A DNA stretch of 18,040 nt from Bdellovibrionales bacterium. Lineage in GTDB: Bacteria; Bdellovibrionota; UBA2428. A program made the position numbers and the translations under genes. Under the pieces are notes generated by a model that did no database searches, had not been told where the DNA came from, and saw only the letters and a program-made list of their open reading frames with translations. Location: NCBI GenBank assembly GCA_018266335.1, contig JAFEAR010000074.1:1-18040 (forward strand). The letters are read 5' to 3'. Positions 6,521 to 14,536 of this stretch are shown piece after piece. The first letter of the stretch is position 1; each line of letters starts with the position of its first letter.

Positions 6521-9193
6521 ATGGATAAAGCTTACGAGGCCAGTGTCCACGACGCTAAGTGGCAGGCTTTTTGGGATAAAAACGAACTTTTCCGGCCCGA
6601 GACGGCGCAGAAAAAACGCAAGGCACGCGCGAGCGGCGAAAGCTTTTCGATTGTCATGCCACCGCCCAACGTTACGGGCGTGTTGCACCAGGGACATGCG
6701 CTCATGCTGGCGCTCGAAGACACTCTCACTCGCTGGCACCGCATGCTGGGCGACGACACTCTCTACCTTCCTGGTTCGGACCACGCGTCCATTGCCGTGC
6801 AGATGCAGGTAGCTAAGCACCTGGAAGCGCAAAAAATAGACTACCGTTCCCTCGGCCGCGAAAAGTTCCTCGAGGAATCCTGGAAGTGGATTCGCGAGTA
6901 TCAACCCCGTATCTTCGCGCAGATCAAAAAAATGGGCACCAGCTGCGATTGGTCACGCGTAAAGTTCACCATGGATCCCGAGCTCAACGATGCGGTCACG
7001 CACGCCTTCGTGGAGCTGCATAAACGCGGACTCATTTATCGCGCCGAGCGGCTGGTGAACTGGTCGCCTAAGGGGCAGACGGGATTGAGCGATTTAGAGG
7101 TGGTTTTCGAAGAGCGCGAAGGCTCGCTCTGGCACATCCGTTATCCGGTGGTCGGAGAGTCGGGACGCTTTTTAGTTGTAGCTACTACGCGTCCCGAAAC
7201 CATGTTGGGCGATTCGGCCGTGGCGGTGCATCCGGCGGACGAGCGCTACCGTGGACTCATTGGCAAAAAGGTAAAACTTCCCTTCACCGGTCGCGAAATT
7301 CCCGTCATTGGGGATGACTTCGTAGATCGGACTTTCGGCAGCGGCGTCGTAAAGATTACGCCGGCGCACGACCACACAGACTTCGAGGTAGGTAAGCGCC
7401 ATAATTTACCGTTCATCAACATTCTCACCAAGGATGCGAAAATCGTTGCGGGGCTACCCGGAGAAGCCGGGGCTTTGGCGGGTCTTGATCGCTTTAAAGC
7501 CCGCGATCGCATGGTAGAGGAGCTGCAAGCCCAGGGCCTTCTGGAAAAGATCGATAAACATAAACTCCGCCTCGGACTTTCCGAGCGCTGGAAGGATGTG
7601 GTCGAGCCGTACCTGAGCACGCAGTGGTACCTCAAAATGGATGGCATGGCGGCGAAGGCCGTTAAGGCCGTGAACGCGGGCGAAGTGGATTTCGTTCCCG
7701 GCGAATTCAAAAATCAGTTCATGCGTTGGATGGAAAACATCCACGATTGGTGCATTTCGCGTCAGCTCTGGTGGGGGCAGCAAATTCCGGCTTGGCACTG
7801 TGCGGGTTGTGCGCACGTTGAGGTTGCAGCTTCTGCACCCAAGGCCTGCTCGAAGTGCAAAGGCACGAAGCTGGAACAAGATTCCGACGTGCTCGACACC
7901 TGGTTCTCCTCGGGACTCTGGCCCTTCTCGACGCTCGGCTGGCCCAACGAAAAGGCCCCCGACTTCAAAAAATATTACCCGAACACCGTCATGGAAACGG
8001 GCTTCGATATTCTTTTCTTCTGGGTCGCCCGCATGCTCATGATGGGCCTCGAGTTCACGGGCCAGTCGCCCTTCGCCAAAGTTTATCTGCATCCGCTCGT
8101 GCGCGATGAGCACGGCGACAAAATGTCCAAGACGAAGGGCAACGTCATTGATCCGCTCGACGTGATCCGCGATTACGGTGCCGACACATTTCGTTTCACC
8201 CTGAACGCGCTCTGCGTGCAGGGACGCGACATGCGTTTGTCCGAAGAGCGCTTGCTCACGTACCGCGCCTTTATCAACAAGGTGTGGAACGCGGCCCGCT
8301 TTGCACTCATGGGCGAGGGCGATACGCCCACCGCGCACTGGCAAACGCGTCCGCTCGCCACGCACTTGCACGATCGCTGGATTCTGAGCCGTCTGGACGT
8401 TGCGGCCCGCGATTTGAATCGGGCCTGGTCTGAATTCCGCATGCAGGAAGCCGCCGAAACCATTTATCACTTCGTGTGGGATGATTTCTGCGACTGGTAT
8501 TTGGAAGCCGCTAAAACGACGCGCGCCGAATCGCAACGTGTCGTCCTCTACGTGCAGGGCGAAATTCTTAAAATGCTGCATCCCATTTGTCCGCATGCCA
8601 CCGAAGAACTCTGGCACGCGATGCCCGGCATCGACGCGAATTCCTCGCTCAGTCTCGAGGCCTTCCCGGTGGGCGAAGGCTTTCCGGACACGGAGGCCCT
8701 CGCTGAATTTGCCTTCGTGCAGGAGTGTGTCCGGGGCATTCGCAACTTGCGCTCCGAAGCCAAGGTGCCCCTGAGCAAAAAAATCCGGGCCCTCACGGGC
8801 GCGGGAGGCGAAAAAACCTTCGGCGCTTTGCGCTCCGCTAACAAAGTGATCGAGGCGCTCGCGCGTCTGGAGAGCTTTACCCCCGGTGCCGTGAAGGGCG
8901 CGGGAGATTCTACGACCACGAAGGTGGTGGTGGCCTCGCTCGAAGCCGGAACGAGCTTAGATATTCACGTGCCCCTCACGGAGCTCGTTGACGTGGGCGA
9001 GGAAAAAGCCCGGCTCGCGAAGGAAATTGAAGGTCTCGAAAAAATCGTTGCGTCCCAGCAATCGAAGCTCGGTAACGAGTCCTTCGTGGGTCGCGCGCCC
9101 CCCGAAGTCGTCGACAAAGAACGTCTTAAGTTGACCGAAGCCCAGGACAAACTCGTTCGCAATCGCGAAGCGCTCAAAAAGTTGGAGGCCTAA
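6521..9193 (+). CDS. valS: Valine--tRNA ligase
   Basis: An 890-aa class I synthetase that charges tRNA-Val with valine in the cytoplasm. The HIGH box appears as PPPNVTGVLHQGHAL (HQGH at 56-59). The CP1 editing domain carries TTRPETMLGD and GSGVVKITPAHDHTDFEVG. Zinc-ligand pairs CAGC (427-430) and CSKC (443-446) precede DVLDTWFSSGLWPFSTLGW, which is typical of ValRS. The second signature is DKMSKTKGNVIDP (KMSKT at 534-538). An anticodon-binding helical domain follows, and the C-terminal coiled coil (about 820-890) is the ValRS tRNA-binding arm. Length is normal. ATG at 6521 starts the usual N-terminus; only a weak GGG lies upstream. It begins 23 bp after the second barrel gene with no visible promoter. 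The two signature variants (HQGH, KMSKT) are discussed in the findings. Confidence 0.96.
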   Translation: MDKAYEASVHDAKWQAFWDKNELFRPETAQKKRKARASGESFSIVMPPPNVTGVLHQGHALMLALEDTLTRWHRMLGDDTLYLPGSDHASIAVQMQVAKHLEAQKIDYRSLGREKFLEESWKWIREYQPRIFAQIKKMGTSCDWSRVKFTMDPELNDAVTHAFVELHKRGLIYRAERLVNWSPKGQTGLSDLEVVFEEREGSLWHIRYPVVGESGRFLVVATTRPETMLGDSAVAVHPADERYRGLIGKKVKLPFTGREIPVIGDDFVDRTFGSGVVKITPAHDHTDFEVGKRHNLPFINILTKDAKIVAGLPGEAGALAGLDRFKARDRMVEELQAQGLLEKIDKHKLRLGLSERWKDVVEPYLSTQWYLKMDGMAAKAVKAVNAGEVDFVPGEFKNQFMRWMENIHDWCISRQLWWGQQIPAWHCAGCAHVEVAASAPKACSKCKGTKLEQDSDVLDTWFSSGLWPFSTLGWPNEKAPDFKKYYPNTVMETGFDILFFWVARMLMMGLEFTGQSPFAKVYLHPLVRDEHGDKMSKTKGNVIDPLDVIRDYGADTFRFTLNALCVQGRDMRLSEERLLTYRAFINKVWNAARFALMGEGDTPTAHWQTRPLATHLHDRWILSRLDVAARDLNRAWSEFRMQEAAETIYHFVWDDFCDWYLEAAKTTRAESQRVVLYVQGEILKMLHPICPHATEELWHAMPGIDANSSLSLEAFPVGEGFPDTEALAEFAFVQECVRGIRNLRSEAKVPLSKKIRALTGAGGEKTFGALRSANKVIEALARLESFTPGAVKGAGDSTTTKVVVASLEAGTSLDIHVPLTELVDVGEEKARLAKEIEGLEKIVASQQSKLGNESFVGRAPPEVVDKERLKLTEAQDKLVRNREALKKLEA

Positions 9194-9194
9194 A

Positions 9195-10376
9195 ATGGAT
9201 ATTCAAACGATCGAACTGCCCGTGAAAGCTCTGGAGGGATACGAATCGCCTTCGGTGACTACGCTGCACGTGCAGAACGATGGCACGGTGCTTTGCGGAT
9301 TGGCCTTTGCTGAACCCGCACTCTTCCGTTTGGAATTTAGGGGCGCGGCTCTCCACGCGACCGATATGGGACTTGAAAAAGAGCTCGGTAAGGGAGTGCT
9401 CGGCGTGGTGAACGGTTTGCGGTCGACGACGAGCGGTGACACGGCCTTTGCCGTGTTGCACGAGGGCTTTGCTCCGGGCTTTTTGCGCAAGATGGCGGGG
9501 GGCGAATTGCTGGGGCTCTCGGGCCAGGCGCTGCGCCACAACCTAGAATCGCAGGATGGGGGCATGGGCCTTTCGGCGCGGCACTCGGTGGTACAAATCA
9601 CGGAAGGCAAATTGTCCGTGCGCCGCTACCGCGAGCCCGGCGCGCTGCTGGATGCCGCCCACATTGGCGATTTTATTTTTGGTCTGCAGGGCACGAGCAT
9701 TTGGCGCGAGCCCTACCTCAATACGGAAAAGCGCGAAACCCTGCGCAAGGATCTGGGTGGCAACGCGGCCCTGCATCGCGACAGCGTGGGTAATATTTGG
9801 ATGCTCGGACAAAATGGCCGCTTGCTGCGCATGGCGCAAACGGACCTCAAGGCTAAGCCGACGCCCCTCAAGCTGCCCGAGTGGAAAGAGGGCGCACTCT
9901 TTGAATTGTCGGCGGCCTCGCCCATCGATGAATGGTTGTACGGAACTTGCGCCGATTCGCGCACCCTCTTTCGCGTGCGAGTGAATCCAATTTCGGGTGA
10001 AGACGAAATGCAGGCCCTTAAGGGCTTTCCTTCGCGCATCACGGGCATGGCCTTTCGCATGCCCACGCCGGCGACTGCCCCGGTGGTGCACAAGGAACCG
10101 ACCTTCGAGGGGCCGGCTCCACTTGCTAAGGCCACGCTCTATTTGGCGCTGGAGGGAGCAGAAGGGGCAGAACTGCTGCAGGGCGAAGTTGAAGCTGCCG
10201 AGGATCCGGAGCTCATGTCCGAATTGCCCCAATTCATCAGTTACGGCCGGGTTCCGGGTGTGCAGGACCTATCGAATCTCAACTGGGTGGGCGACACCCT
10301 GTGGGCCGGCGAAGGGCATCTGGGTTGTGGCACTTTGACGCCGCGCAAGCCCCGCGTGTTCCGCATCCACGTCTGA
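9195..10376 (+). CDS. Soluble protein of unknown function, possibly beta-propeller-like
   Basis: A 393-aa protein I cannot assign to a family. It lacks a signal peptide and membrane helices, so it is probably cytoplasmic. Short strand-turn units recur, such as VQNDGTVLCGLAF, DSVGNIWMLGQNGRLLRM and NWVGDTLWAGEG, which resembles the blade pattern of a WD40/YVTN-type beta-propeller; that is inference. A segment around 305-345 is rich in Pro, Ala and Glu (low complexity). ATG at 9195 has GGAGG at 9184-9188 (6-base spacing) inside valS and follows the valS stop by one base, so the two are almost certainly cotranscribed. Downstream, after 66 bp, is yeaH. It occupies the position where prkA is often found, but nothing in it resembles an AAA+/kinase: there is no Walker A motif. 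Confidence 0.72.
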   Translation: MDIQTIELPVKALEGYESPSVTTLHVQNDGTVLCGLAFAEPALFRLEFRGAALHATDMGLEKELGKGVLGVVNGLRSTTSGDTAFAVLHEGFAPGFLRKMAGGELLGLSGQALRHNLESQDGGMGLSARHSVVQITEGKLSVRRYREPGALLDAAHIGDFIFGLQGTSIWREPYLNTEKRETLRKDLGGNAALHRDSVGNIWMLGQNGRLLRMAQTDLKAKPTPLKLPEWKEGALFELSAASPIDEWLYGTCADSRTLFRVRVNPISGEDEMQALKGFPSRITGMAFRMPTPATAPVVHKEPTFEGPAPLAKATLYLALEGAEGAELLQGEVEAAEDPELMSELPQFISYGRVPGVQDLSNLNWVGDTLWAGEGHLGCGTLTPRKPRVFRIHV

Positions 10377-10405
10377 TAAGTGCAGTTGTCAGCTCTTTGA
10401 CGCTC

Positions 10406-10419
10406 AGCGTGGGCACGCT
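10406..10419. repeat. Perfect 6-bp dyad upstream of yeaH
   Basis: AGCGTG and CACGCT flank a GG centre in the 66-bp gap before yeaH. A GCT/AGC pair just outside extends the symmetry with one bulged base. It lies just upstream of a TATAAT, which would suit an operator. As RNA it would be a small hairpin with no T run after it, so a terminator is less likely. Confidence 0.4.
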
Positions 10420-10426
10420 AGCCGGG

Positions 10427-10432
10427 TATAAT
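10427..10432 (+). promoter_or_regulatory. Possible -10 element (TATAAT) for yeaH-spoVR
   Basis: A perfect TATAAT lies 10 bases before the yeaH ATG. The best -35-like hexamers, TTGTCA (10386-10391) and TTGACG (10397-10402), are 35 and 24 bases away, too far for a standard sigma-70 promoter. The -10 also sits so close to the ATG that the transcript would have almost no leader, and no clear Shine-Dalgarno precedes the ATG. Weak candidate. Confidence 0.3.
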
Positions 10433-10442
10433 AAGTAGATAC

Positions 10443-11552
10443 ATGGCTTCGGATTTTGGCCCCTCAGCAATGGCAGGTATTAAGCGGGATCACTCCCGCT
10501 TCCGCGACATTCTCAAGGGCAAGATTCGCGATAACCTTAAGCAATTTATTTCTAACGGTGAAATGATCGCGCGCAAGGGGAACGACCGCGTTTCGATTCC
10601 CATGCCGCAAATTCAGTTGCCGCGCTTTACCTTCGGCACGCAAAACCAGGGGGGCGTGGGCCAGGGCGAAGGCGAGGCGGGCCAACAACCCGGCAAGGGC
10701 GAGGCCGGCGAGGGCGAAGGGCAGCACGACTTAGAAGTCGAAATGTCCATCGACGAGCTTGCCGAAATTCTGGGCCAAGAGCTTTCGCTCCCCAACATTC
10801 AGCCCAAGGGCTCGCGCGACGTGTCCAGCAAGAGCACGAAGTACACCAACATTCACAATGTAGGGCCGCAGTCGCTGCGCCACTTCAAGCGCACCTACCG
10901 CGAAGCCATGAAGCGACAGGTGGCGAGTGGCACTTACGATCCCAAGAATCCGGTGATCGTGCCCATTCGGCGCGATCTGCGTTTTCGGGGTTGGGCGGAA
11001 ACGCCGCGCCCGCAGACGAACGCTGTGATTTTTTACATTATGGACGTGTCGGGCAGTATGGGTGACGAGCAAAAAGAAATTGTTCGCACCGAGGCCTTCT
11101 GGATCGATACCTGGCTGCGCTCGCAGTACCGCAACATCGATCGTCGCTACATCATTCACGATGCCGCCGCCCGCGAAGTGGATCAGGACACTTTCTACCG
11201 CGTGCGCGAGAGTGGTGGCACGCTCATTAGTTCGGCGTACCGACTCATGGTTGATATTATCAAGAAGGATTACCCCGCGGCCGATTGGAATATTTATCCG
11301 TTCCAATTTTCCGATGGCGATAACTGGTCGGGCGAGGACACTAAGTCCTGCCTCGATATGCTCACGAGCGATATTCTGCCGGTGGTCAATCAGTTTTCCT
11401 ACGCGCAGGTGGAAAGTCGCTACGGCTCGGGTCAGTTCTTTAAGGATATCCTCGAGCGTTTTTCCGACGAAGAACGTCTCGTTGTCACCCGCATTCCGGA
11501 CCGCGAAGGGATTCTCGAGTCCATCAAGAAATTCCTCGGAGGGGGACGCTAG
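10443..11552 (+). CDS. yeaH: YeaH/YhbH family protein (DUF444) with von Willebrand A-type domain
   Basis: A 369-aa cytoplasmic protein. The N-terminus (IKRDHSRFRDILKGKIRDNLKQFI, start of the family domain) and VSIPMPQIQLPRF match the family. A Gly/Gln/Glu-rich linker (about 70-94) is followed by ELAEILGQELSLPNI. The VWA-like half has the metal-ion site MDVSGSMG (DxSxS, residues 201-205), RESGGTLISSAY and NIYPFQFSDGDNW, all hallmarks of YeaH and Bacillus YhbH. In other bacteria it is encoded with the kinase PrkA and the SpoVR protein and acts in starvation, stationary-phase or sporulation responses; the molecular role is not settled. Spacing to spoVR is 3 bases. ATG at 10443 has no clear Shine-Dalgarno. 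Length is close to that of YhbH. Confidence 0.93.
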   Translation: MASDFGPSAMAGIKRDHSRFRDILKGKIRDNLKQFISNGEMIARKGNDRVSIPMPQIQLPRFTFGTQNQGGVGQGEGEAGQQPGKGEAGEGEGQHDLEVEMSIDELAEILGQELSLPNIQPKGSRDVSSKSTKYTNIHNVGPQSLRHFKRTYREAMKRQVASGTYDPKNPVIVPIRRDLRFRGWAETPRPQTNAVIFYIMDVSGSMGDEQKEIVRTEAFWIDTWLRSQYRNIDRRYIIHDAAAREVDQDTFYRVRESGGTLISSAYRLMVDIIKKDYPAADWNIYPFQFSDGDNWSGEDTKSCLDMLTSDILPVVNQFSYAQVESRYGSGQFFKDILERFSDEERLVVTRIPDREGILESIKKFLGGGR

Positions 11553-11555
11553 GTT

Positions 11556-13052
11556 ATGGTGAATTTGCGCGGCTTGCCCAAGGAATTGGCTGAATGGCAA
11601 ACCATCATCATCAAGAAGGCTCGCGACTTAGGTTTAGACTTTCCGGAAATTATTTTCGAAATGGTGGAGCCAGACGAAGTGAACGAAATTGCTTCGCTCG
11701 GAGGATTCCCCCAGCGTTATCCGCACTGGCGCTTTGGTATGGAGTACGATCGGCTCTCCAAGAGCTACGCCTATGGCCTGAGTAAAATTTACGAAATGGT
11801 GATCAACACGGACCCCTGCTATGCCTACCTGCTAACCTCCAACTCCGTTGCCGAGCAAAAGTTGGTGATGGCACACGTTTGTGGGCACGCCGATTTTTTT
11901 AAAAACAATCTCTACTTCGCGCACACCAACCGCAAGATGATCGACGAGATGGCCAATCACGCCGTGCGCGTGCGGCGCTATCAGGATCGGCACGGTGTGG
12001 ATCGTGTCGAAGAATTTATTGATGCTTGTTTGTCCATCGACAACTTGGTTGACTTGCACGCGCCGGCGATTCGCCGCACGCCGGCCCCCGAGAGCGCTAA
12101 GCAACGTGAAGAGCGCACGGAAAACGCCGAAATCGCTGCGCGTCGGCCTAACTCTTACCTCGACAAATTTGTTAATCCTCAGGCGCAGCAGGATACTCAG
12201 CGGCGCGAAAAAGAAGCGGCGGCGACTACTCCCAAGCGCTACCCTGAGCACGCCGTGCGAGATGTTTTGGGCTTTTTGCTCGAGCACGCTCCGCTCGAAG
12301 AATGGCAGCAGGATTGCCTGGGTATTATTCGTGATGAGGCTTCCTACTTTGCACCGCAGGCGCAAACCAAAATCATGAACGAAGGCTGGGCGAGTTACTG
12401 GCATTCCAAGCTCATGACCGAACATCTGCTCACCGATGCCGAAATCATCGACTACGCAGATACGCACAGCGGCACCATGGCCATGCAGCCCGGGGGCTTC
12501 AACCCGTACAAGATTGGCATTGAGCTCTTCCGCGATATCGAGGAGCGTTGGAACAAGGGGCAGTTCGGCAAAGAGTGGGACGAGTGCGAGGGCTATGCGG
12601 CCCGTGCCGCTTGGGACAAGAAGCTTGGCTTGGGTCGTGAAAAAATCTTTTCCGTACGCAAACTCTACAATGACGTCACTTTCATTGACACCTTCCTGAC
12701 GGAAGACTTTTGTGTGCGACACAAACTCTTCACTTTCGGGCAAAACAACCGCACGGGTGAAGAAGAAATCGAATCGCGCGACTTTGGTACCATCAAGGCG
12801 AAGTTGCTTCAGCAGCTAACCAACTTTGGACAGCCGCTGATTGAGATTGTCGATGCCAATCATAACAATCGGGGCGAAATGCTGCTCATTCATCGTCACG
12901 ACGGCCGTGACTTGCGTGTGGACTTCGCCGAGCACACCCTGCGGAACCTTTGTTACTTATGGAAGCGCCCGGTGGTTATCGAGACGCTCGTTGAGGGCAA
13001 GGCCTGCCGAATGATTTACGACGGCAAGGAATTCTCAAGGCAAGATCTTTGA
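11556..13052 (+). CDS. spoVR: SpoVR family protein
   Basis: A 498-aa protein matching SpoVR (Bacillus) and YcgB (E. coli). Conserved blocks seen are GGFPQRYPHWRFGMEYD (49-65), LLTSNSVAEQKLVMAHVCGHADFFKNN (central HVCGHADFF, 107-115), IMNEGWASYWHSK (273-285) and GGFNPYKIGIELFRDIEERW. The clustered His, Asp and Glu residues suggest a metal site, but this is inference. SpoVR takes part in spore cortex formation in Bacillus; in non-spore-formers it is a stress protein linked to PrkA and YeaH. A charged, Ala-rich segment (about 172-235) is probably flexible. GGAGGGGG (11538-11545) in the end of yeaH serves as ribosome binding site, so translation is coupled. Its 3' end overlaps the convergent PilZ membrane gene by 18 bases. 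Confidence 0.94.
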   Translation: MVNLRGLPKELAEWQTIIIKKARDLGLDFPEIIFEMVEPDEVNEIASLGGFPQRYPHWRFGMEYDRLSKSYAYGLSKIYEMVINTDPCYAYLLTSNSVAEQKLVMAHVCGHADFFKNNLYFAHTNRKMIDEMANHAVRVRRYQDRHGVDRVEEFIDACLSIDNLVDLHAPAIRRTPAPESAKQREERTENAEIAARRPNSYLDKFVNPQAQQDTQRREKEAAATTPKRYPEHAVRDVLGFLLEHAPLEEWQQDCLGIIRDEASYFAPQAQTKIMNEGWASYWHSKLMTEHLLTDAEIIDYADTHSGTMAMQPGGFNPYKIGIELFRDIEERWNKGQFGKEWDECEGYAARAAWDKKLGLGREKIFSVRKLYNDVTFIDTFLTEDFCVRHKLFTFGQNNRTGEEEIESRDFGTIKAKLLQQLTNFGQPLIEIVDANHNNRGEMLLIHRHDGRDLRVDFAEHTLRNLCYLWKRPVVIETLVEGKACRMIYDGKEFSRQDL

Positions 13053-13772
13053 GGGGTCCTTGCGCAGCTGCTTGAGCCAGGTTTGAAAGGCTTTCTTTTG
13101 TGCCTTATCCAAATGATCAAAGTTAATGCCGTAGCCTTTTTCGGTGCTGCGTGCCGCCACGCAAGGCAGGTGCAAATCGGGCGGAAGGTTGATGTGCTTC
13201 ACTTTTTCGCGGGCGGGAACGAGTCGAGGTTCGTCCCATTCAATAAGCGCGCCCGTAATGGACACGTCCACCAATCGGCCGTGCTTGGCTACGCCGTCAA
13301 TCTTGACCGGAATATCCACGCGGTAGCGGGGACTGGTTTCCCACCAGCGAATTTTGGGGTTCGTGTAGGGACGACGAAAACGCGAGAAATACAAAAAGTA
13401 GATCGTGATCGCCGTAGTGAGAATCATGGTGCTCACCGCAAAGGTGCCCATGAGTGAGAACGCTTTAATCATGAGCAGGTTGTAAACGACCACCGTGCCT
13501 AGGGTGAAGAGGGTCAGCACGAGGGCCCACGTGCGCACAAAGAACAACAGCGAGAATCCCGAGAGAAAGATAAAGGCCATGAGCCCCCACGTGCCGGGCG
13601 TGATGTAACGAATCCAGTAGGCCCATACTTGGGGGCTGTACCAGTGGGGAATGCGCAGGCTAGCGAGCGTGAGTAAAAAATTTCCGAAGGGCGTCAGAAT
13701 AAACAAAATTCCCACGATGGGAATCCAGAGGGGCTTTTGTCGGTAACCGCGGACTTCCGGGGGAGGGGTCAT
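13035..13772 (-). CDS. Membrane protein with C-terminal PilZ domain (first ligand Arg missing)
   Basis: A 245-aa inner-membrane protein with four predicted helices (about 15-38, 60-80, 82-103, 108-130) followed by a cytoplasmic PilZ domain. The second PilZ motif is perfect: DVSITG (169-174). The first motif, normally RxxxR, reads ETSPRYR (145-151): Arg149 aligns with the second Arg but Glu145 replaces the first. Strand YGINFDHL and helix AQKKAFQTWLKQL close the domain as usual. Cyclic-di-GMP binding may therefore be weakened or lost (inference). ATG at 13772 overlaps the lpxH stop as ATGA, which fixes the start; a TTG at 13790 would add 6 residues. As third gene of the ABC transporter-lpxH operon it probably acts at the inner membrane on envelope biogenesis, but no substrate or partner is shown. 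Confidence 0.82.
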   Translation of the reverse strand: MTPPPEVRGYRQKPLWIPIVGILFILTPFGNFLLTLASLRIPHWYSPQVWAYWIRYITPGTWGLMAFIFLSGFSLLFFVRTWALVLTLFTLGTVVVYNLLMIKAFSLMGTFAVSTMILTTAITIYFLYFSRFRRPYTNPKIRWWETSPRYRVDIPVKIDGVAKHGRLVDVSITGALIEWDEPRLVPAREKVKHINLPPDLHLPCVAARSTEKGYGINFDHLDKAQKKAFQTWLKQLRKDPSKILP

Positions 13773-14536
13773 AGTCCCATCTTCTGGCAAGAAAGGACTT
13801 TTGGGAAGAGCTCCGAGTCAGGATCCCACAGTGCGTAAGTCCATCGGGTGCCGGTCCAGCTGCCGAGGTTTAGGTAAAAGCATGCGCCTTCTGTCAACAG
13901 CTCGGGATAGTGGCAATGGCCTAAGAAAACTCCGTGCACACCCTCGGCGAAGCGTTCGCGGGCGAAGGCATCGTACAGCTTGCGCACGTCGGCTTCGGGG
14001 TCGCGCTCCATTCCCCGGCTGGTGTGGCTGAGTTTTTCGGCCAGCGGCTGCAGCGCCCGTTCGGCCAAGGTCGAGGGCACCCAGGTCAGAAATTTGCGAA
14101 ACCGGATGTTGCGGGTAAAGGCGCGCCACCGCAGGTAAGCGGAGTCCTGCGTATTCACTAGGTCGCCGTGGGCTAAATAGACTGGAATTTTTTTGTGCCC
14201 TACCTTAAAGCGGAGCGCTTCGTCGTACAGCTCGATGTCTAAATCTTCGCAAATTTTCTTCAGGTGGAAGTCGTGGTTGCCCTCGAGCCACACGATGCGG
14301 CAGCCGCAGCGACGGAGCAAATTCAGGGCAGCGAAAATGTCCTTATGGAGCTCGTGCCAAAAAGGGTACGGCCCCACCAATAAATCGAAGATATCGCCCA
14401 GGAGCCAAAGTTCGGTGATTTGCTGTTGGGCGAGATCCCGCAGCGTCTCCGCAAAGGCCACGTTGCGATCGTCGGGGTGGCTCGGCAAATGCAAGTCCGA
14501 AAACACGGCGATGCGGGGAACGCGGGCACCTTTCAT
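13769..14536 (-). CDS. lpxH: UDP-2,3-diacylglucosamine hydrolase, LpxH-like metallophosphoesterase
   Basis: A 255-aa calcineurin-like phosphoesterase with all metal-site motifs: FSDLHL (Asp14, His16), LGDIFD (Asp48), EGNHDF (Asn87, His88), AHGD (His123) and GHCHYPEL (His207, His209). The middle region SAYLRWRAFTRNI and the spacing match LpxH, which splits UDP-2,3-diacylglucosamine to lipid X and UMP in lipid A synthesis at the inner membrane face. The third motif is GNHD, as in many LpxH homologues, whereas E. coli LpxH has GNRD, so a related pyrophosphatase (LpxH2-type) is possible. ATG at 14536 overlaps the stop of the ABC transporter gene (ATGA), and its own TGA overlaps the next start, so the three genes form one operon. 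The lipid exporter next door supports the lipid A role. Confidence 0.85.
   Translation of the reverse strand: MKGARVPRIAVFSDLHLPSHPDDRNVAFAETLRDLAQQQITELWLLGDIFDLLVGPYPFWHELHKDIFAALNLLRRCGCRIVWLEGNHDFHLKKICEDLDIELYDEALRFKVGHKKIPVYLAHGDLVNTQDSAYLRWRAFTRNIRFRKFLTWVPSTLAERALQPLAEKLSHTSRGMERDPEADVRKLYDAFARERFAEGVHGVFLGHCHYPELLTEGACFYLNLGSWTGTRWTYALWDPDSELFPKVLSCQKMGL

Noticed and set aside
7454..8617. A 387-codon open frame on the minus strand within valS
   Set aside because: It is the antisense shadow of a clear ValRS gene in GC-rich codons; no family motif is seen in its translation.
10664..10722. Repetitive GGCGAGG-like run within yeaH as a DNA repeat element
   Set aside because: It encodes the Gly/Gln/Glu-rich linker typical of the YeaH/YhbH family and stays in frame, so it is a protein feature.
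10731..12743. Open frames of 289 and 303 codons on the minus strand opposite yeaH and spoVR
   Set aside because: They mirror conserved, well-recognised genes and show no independent start signal or protein motif.
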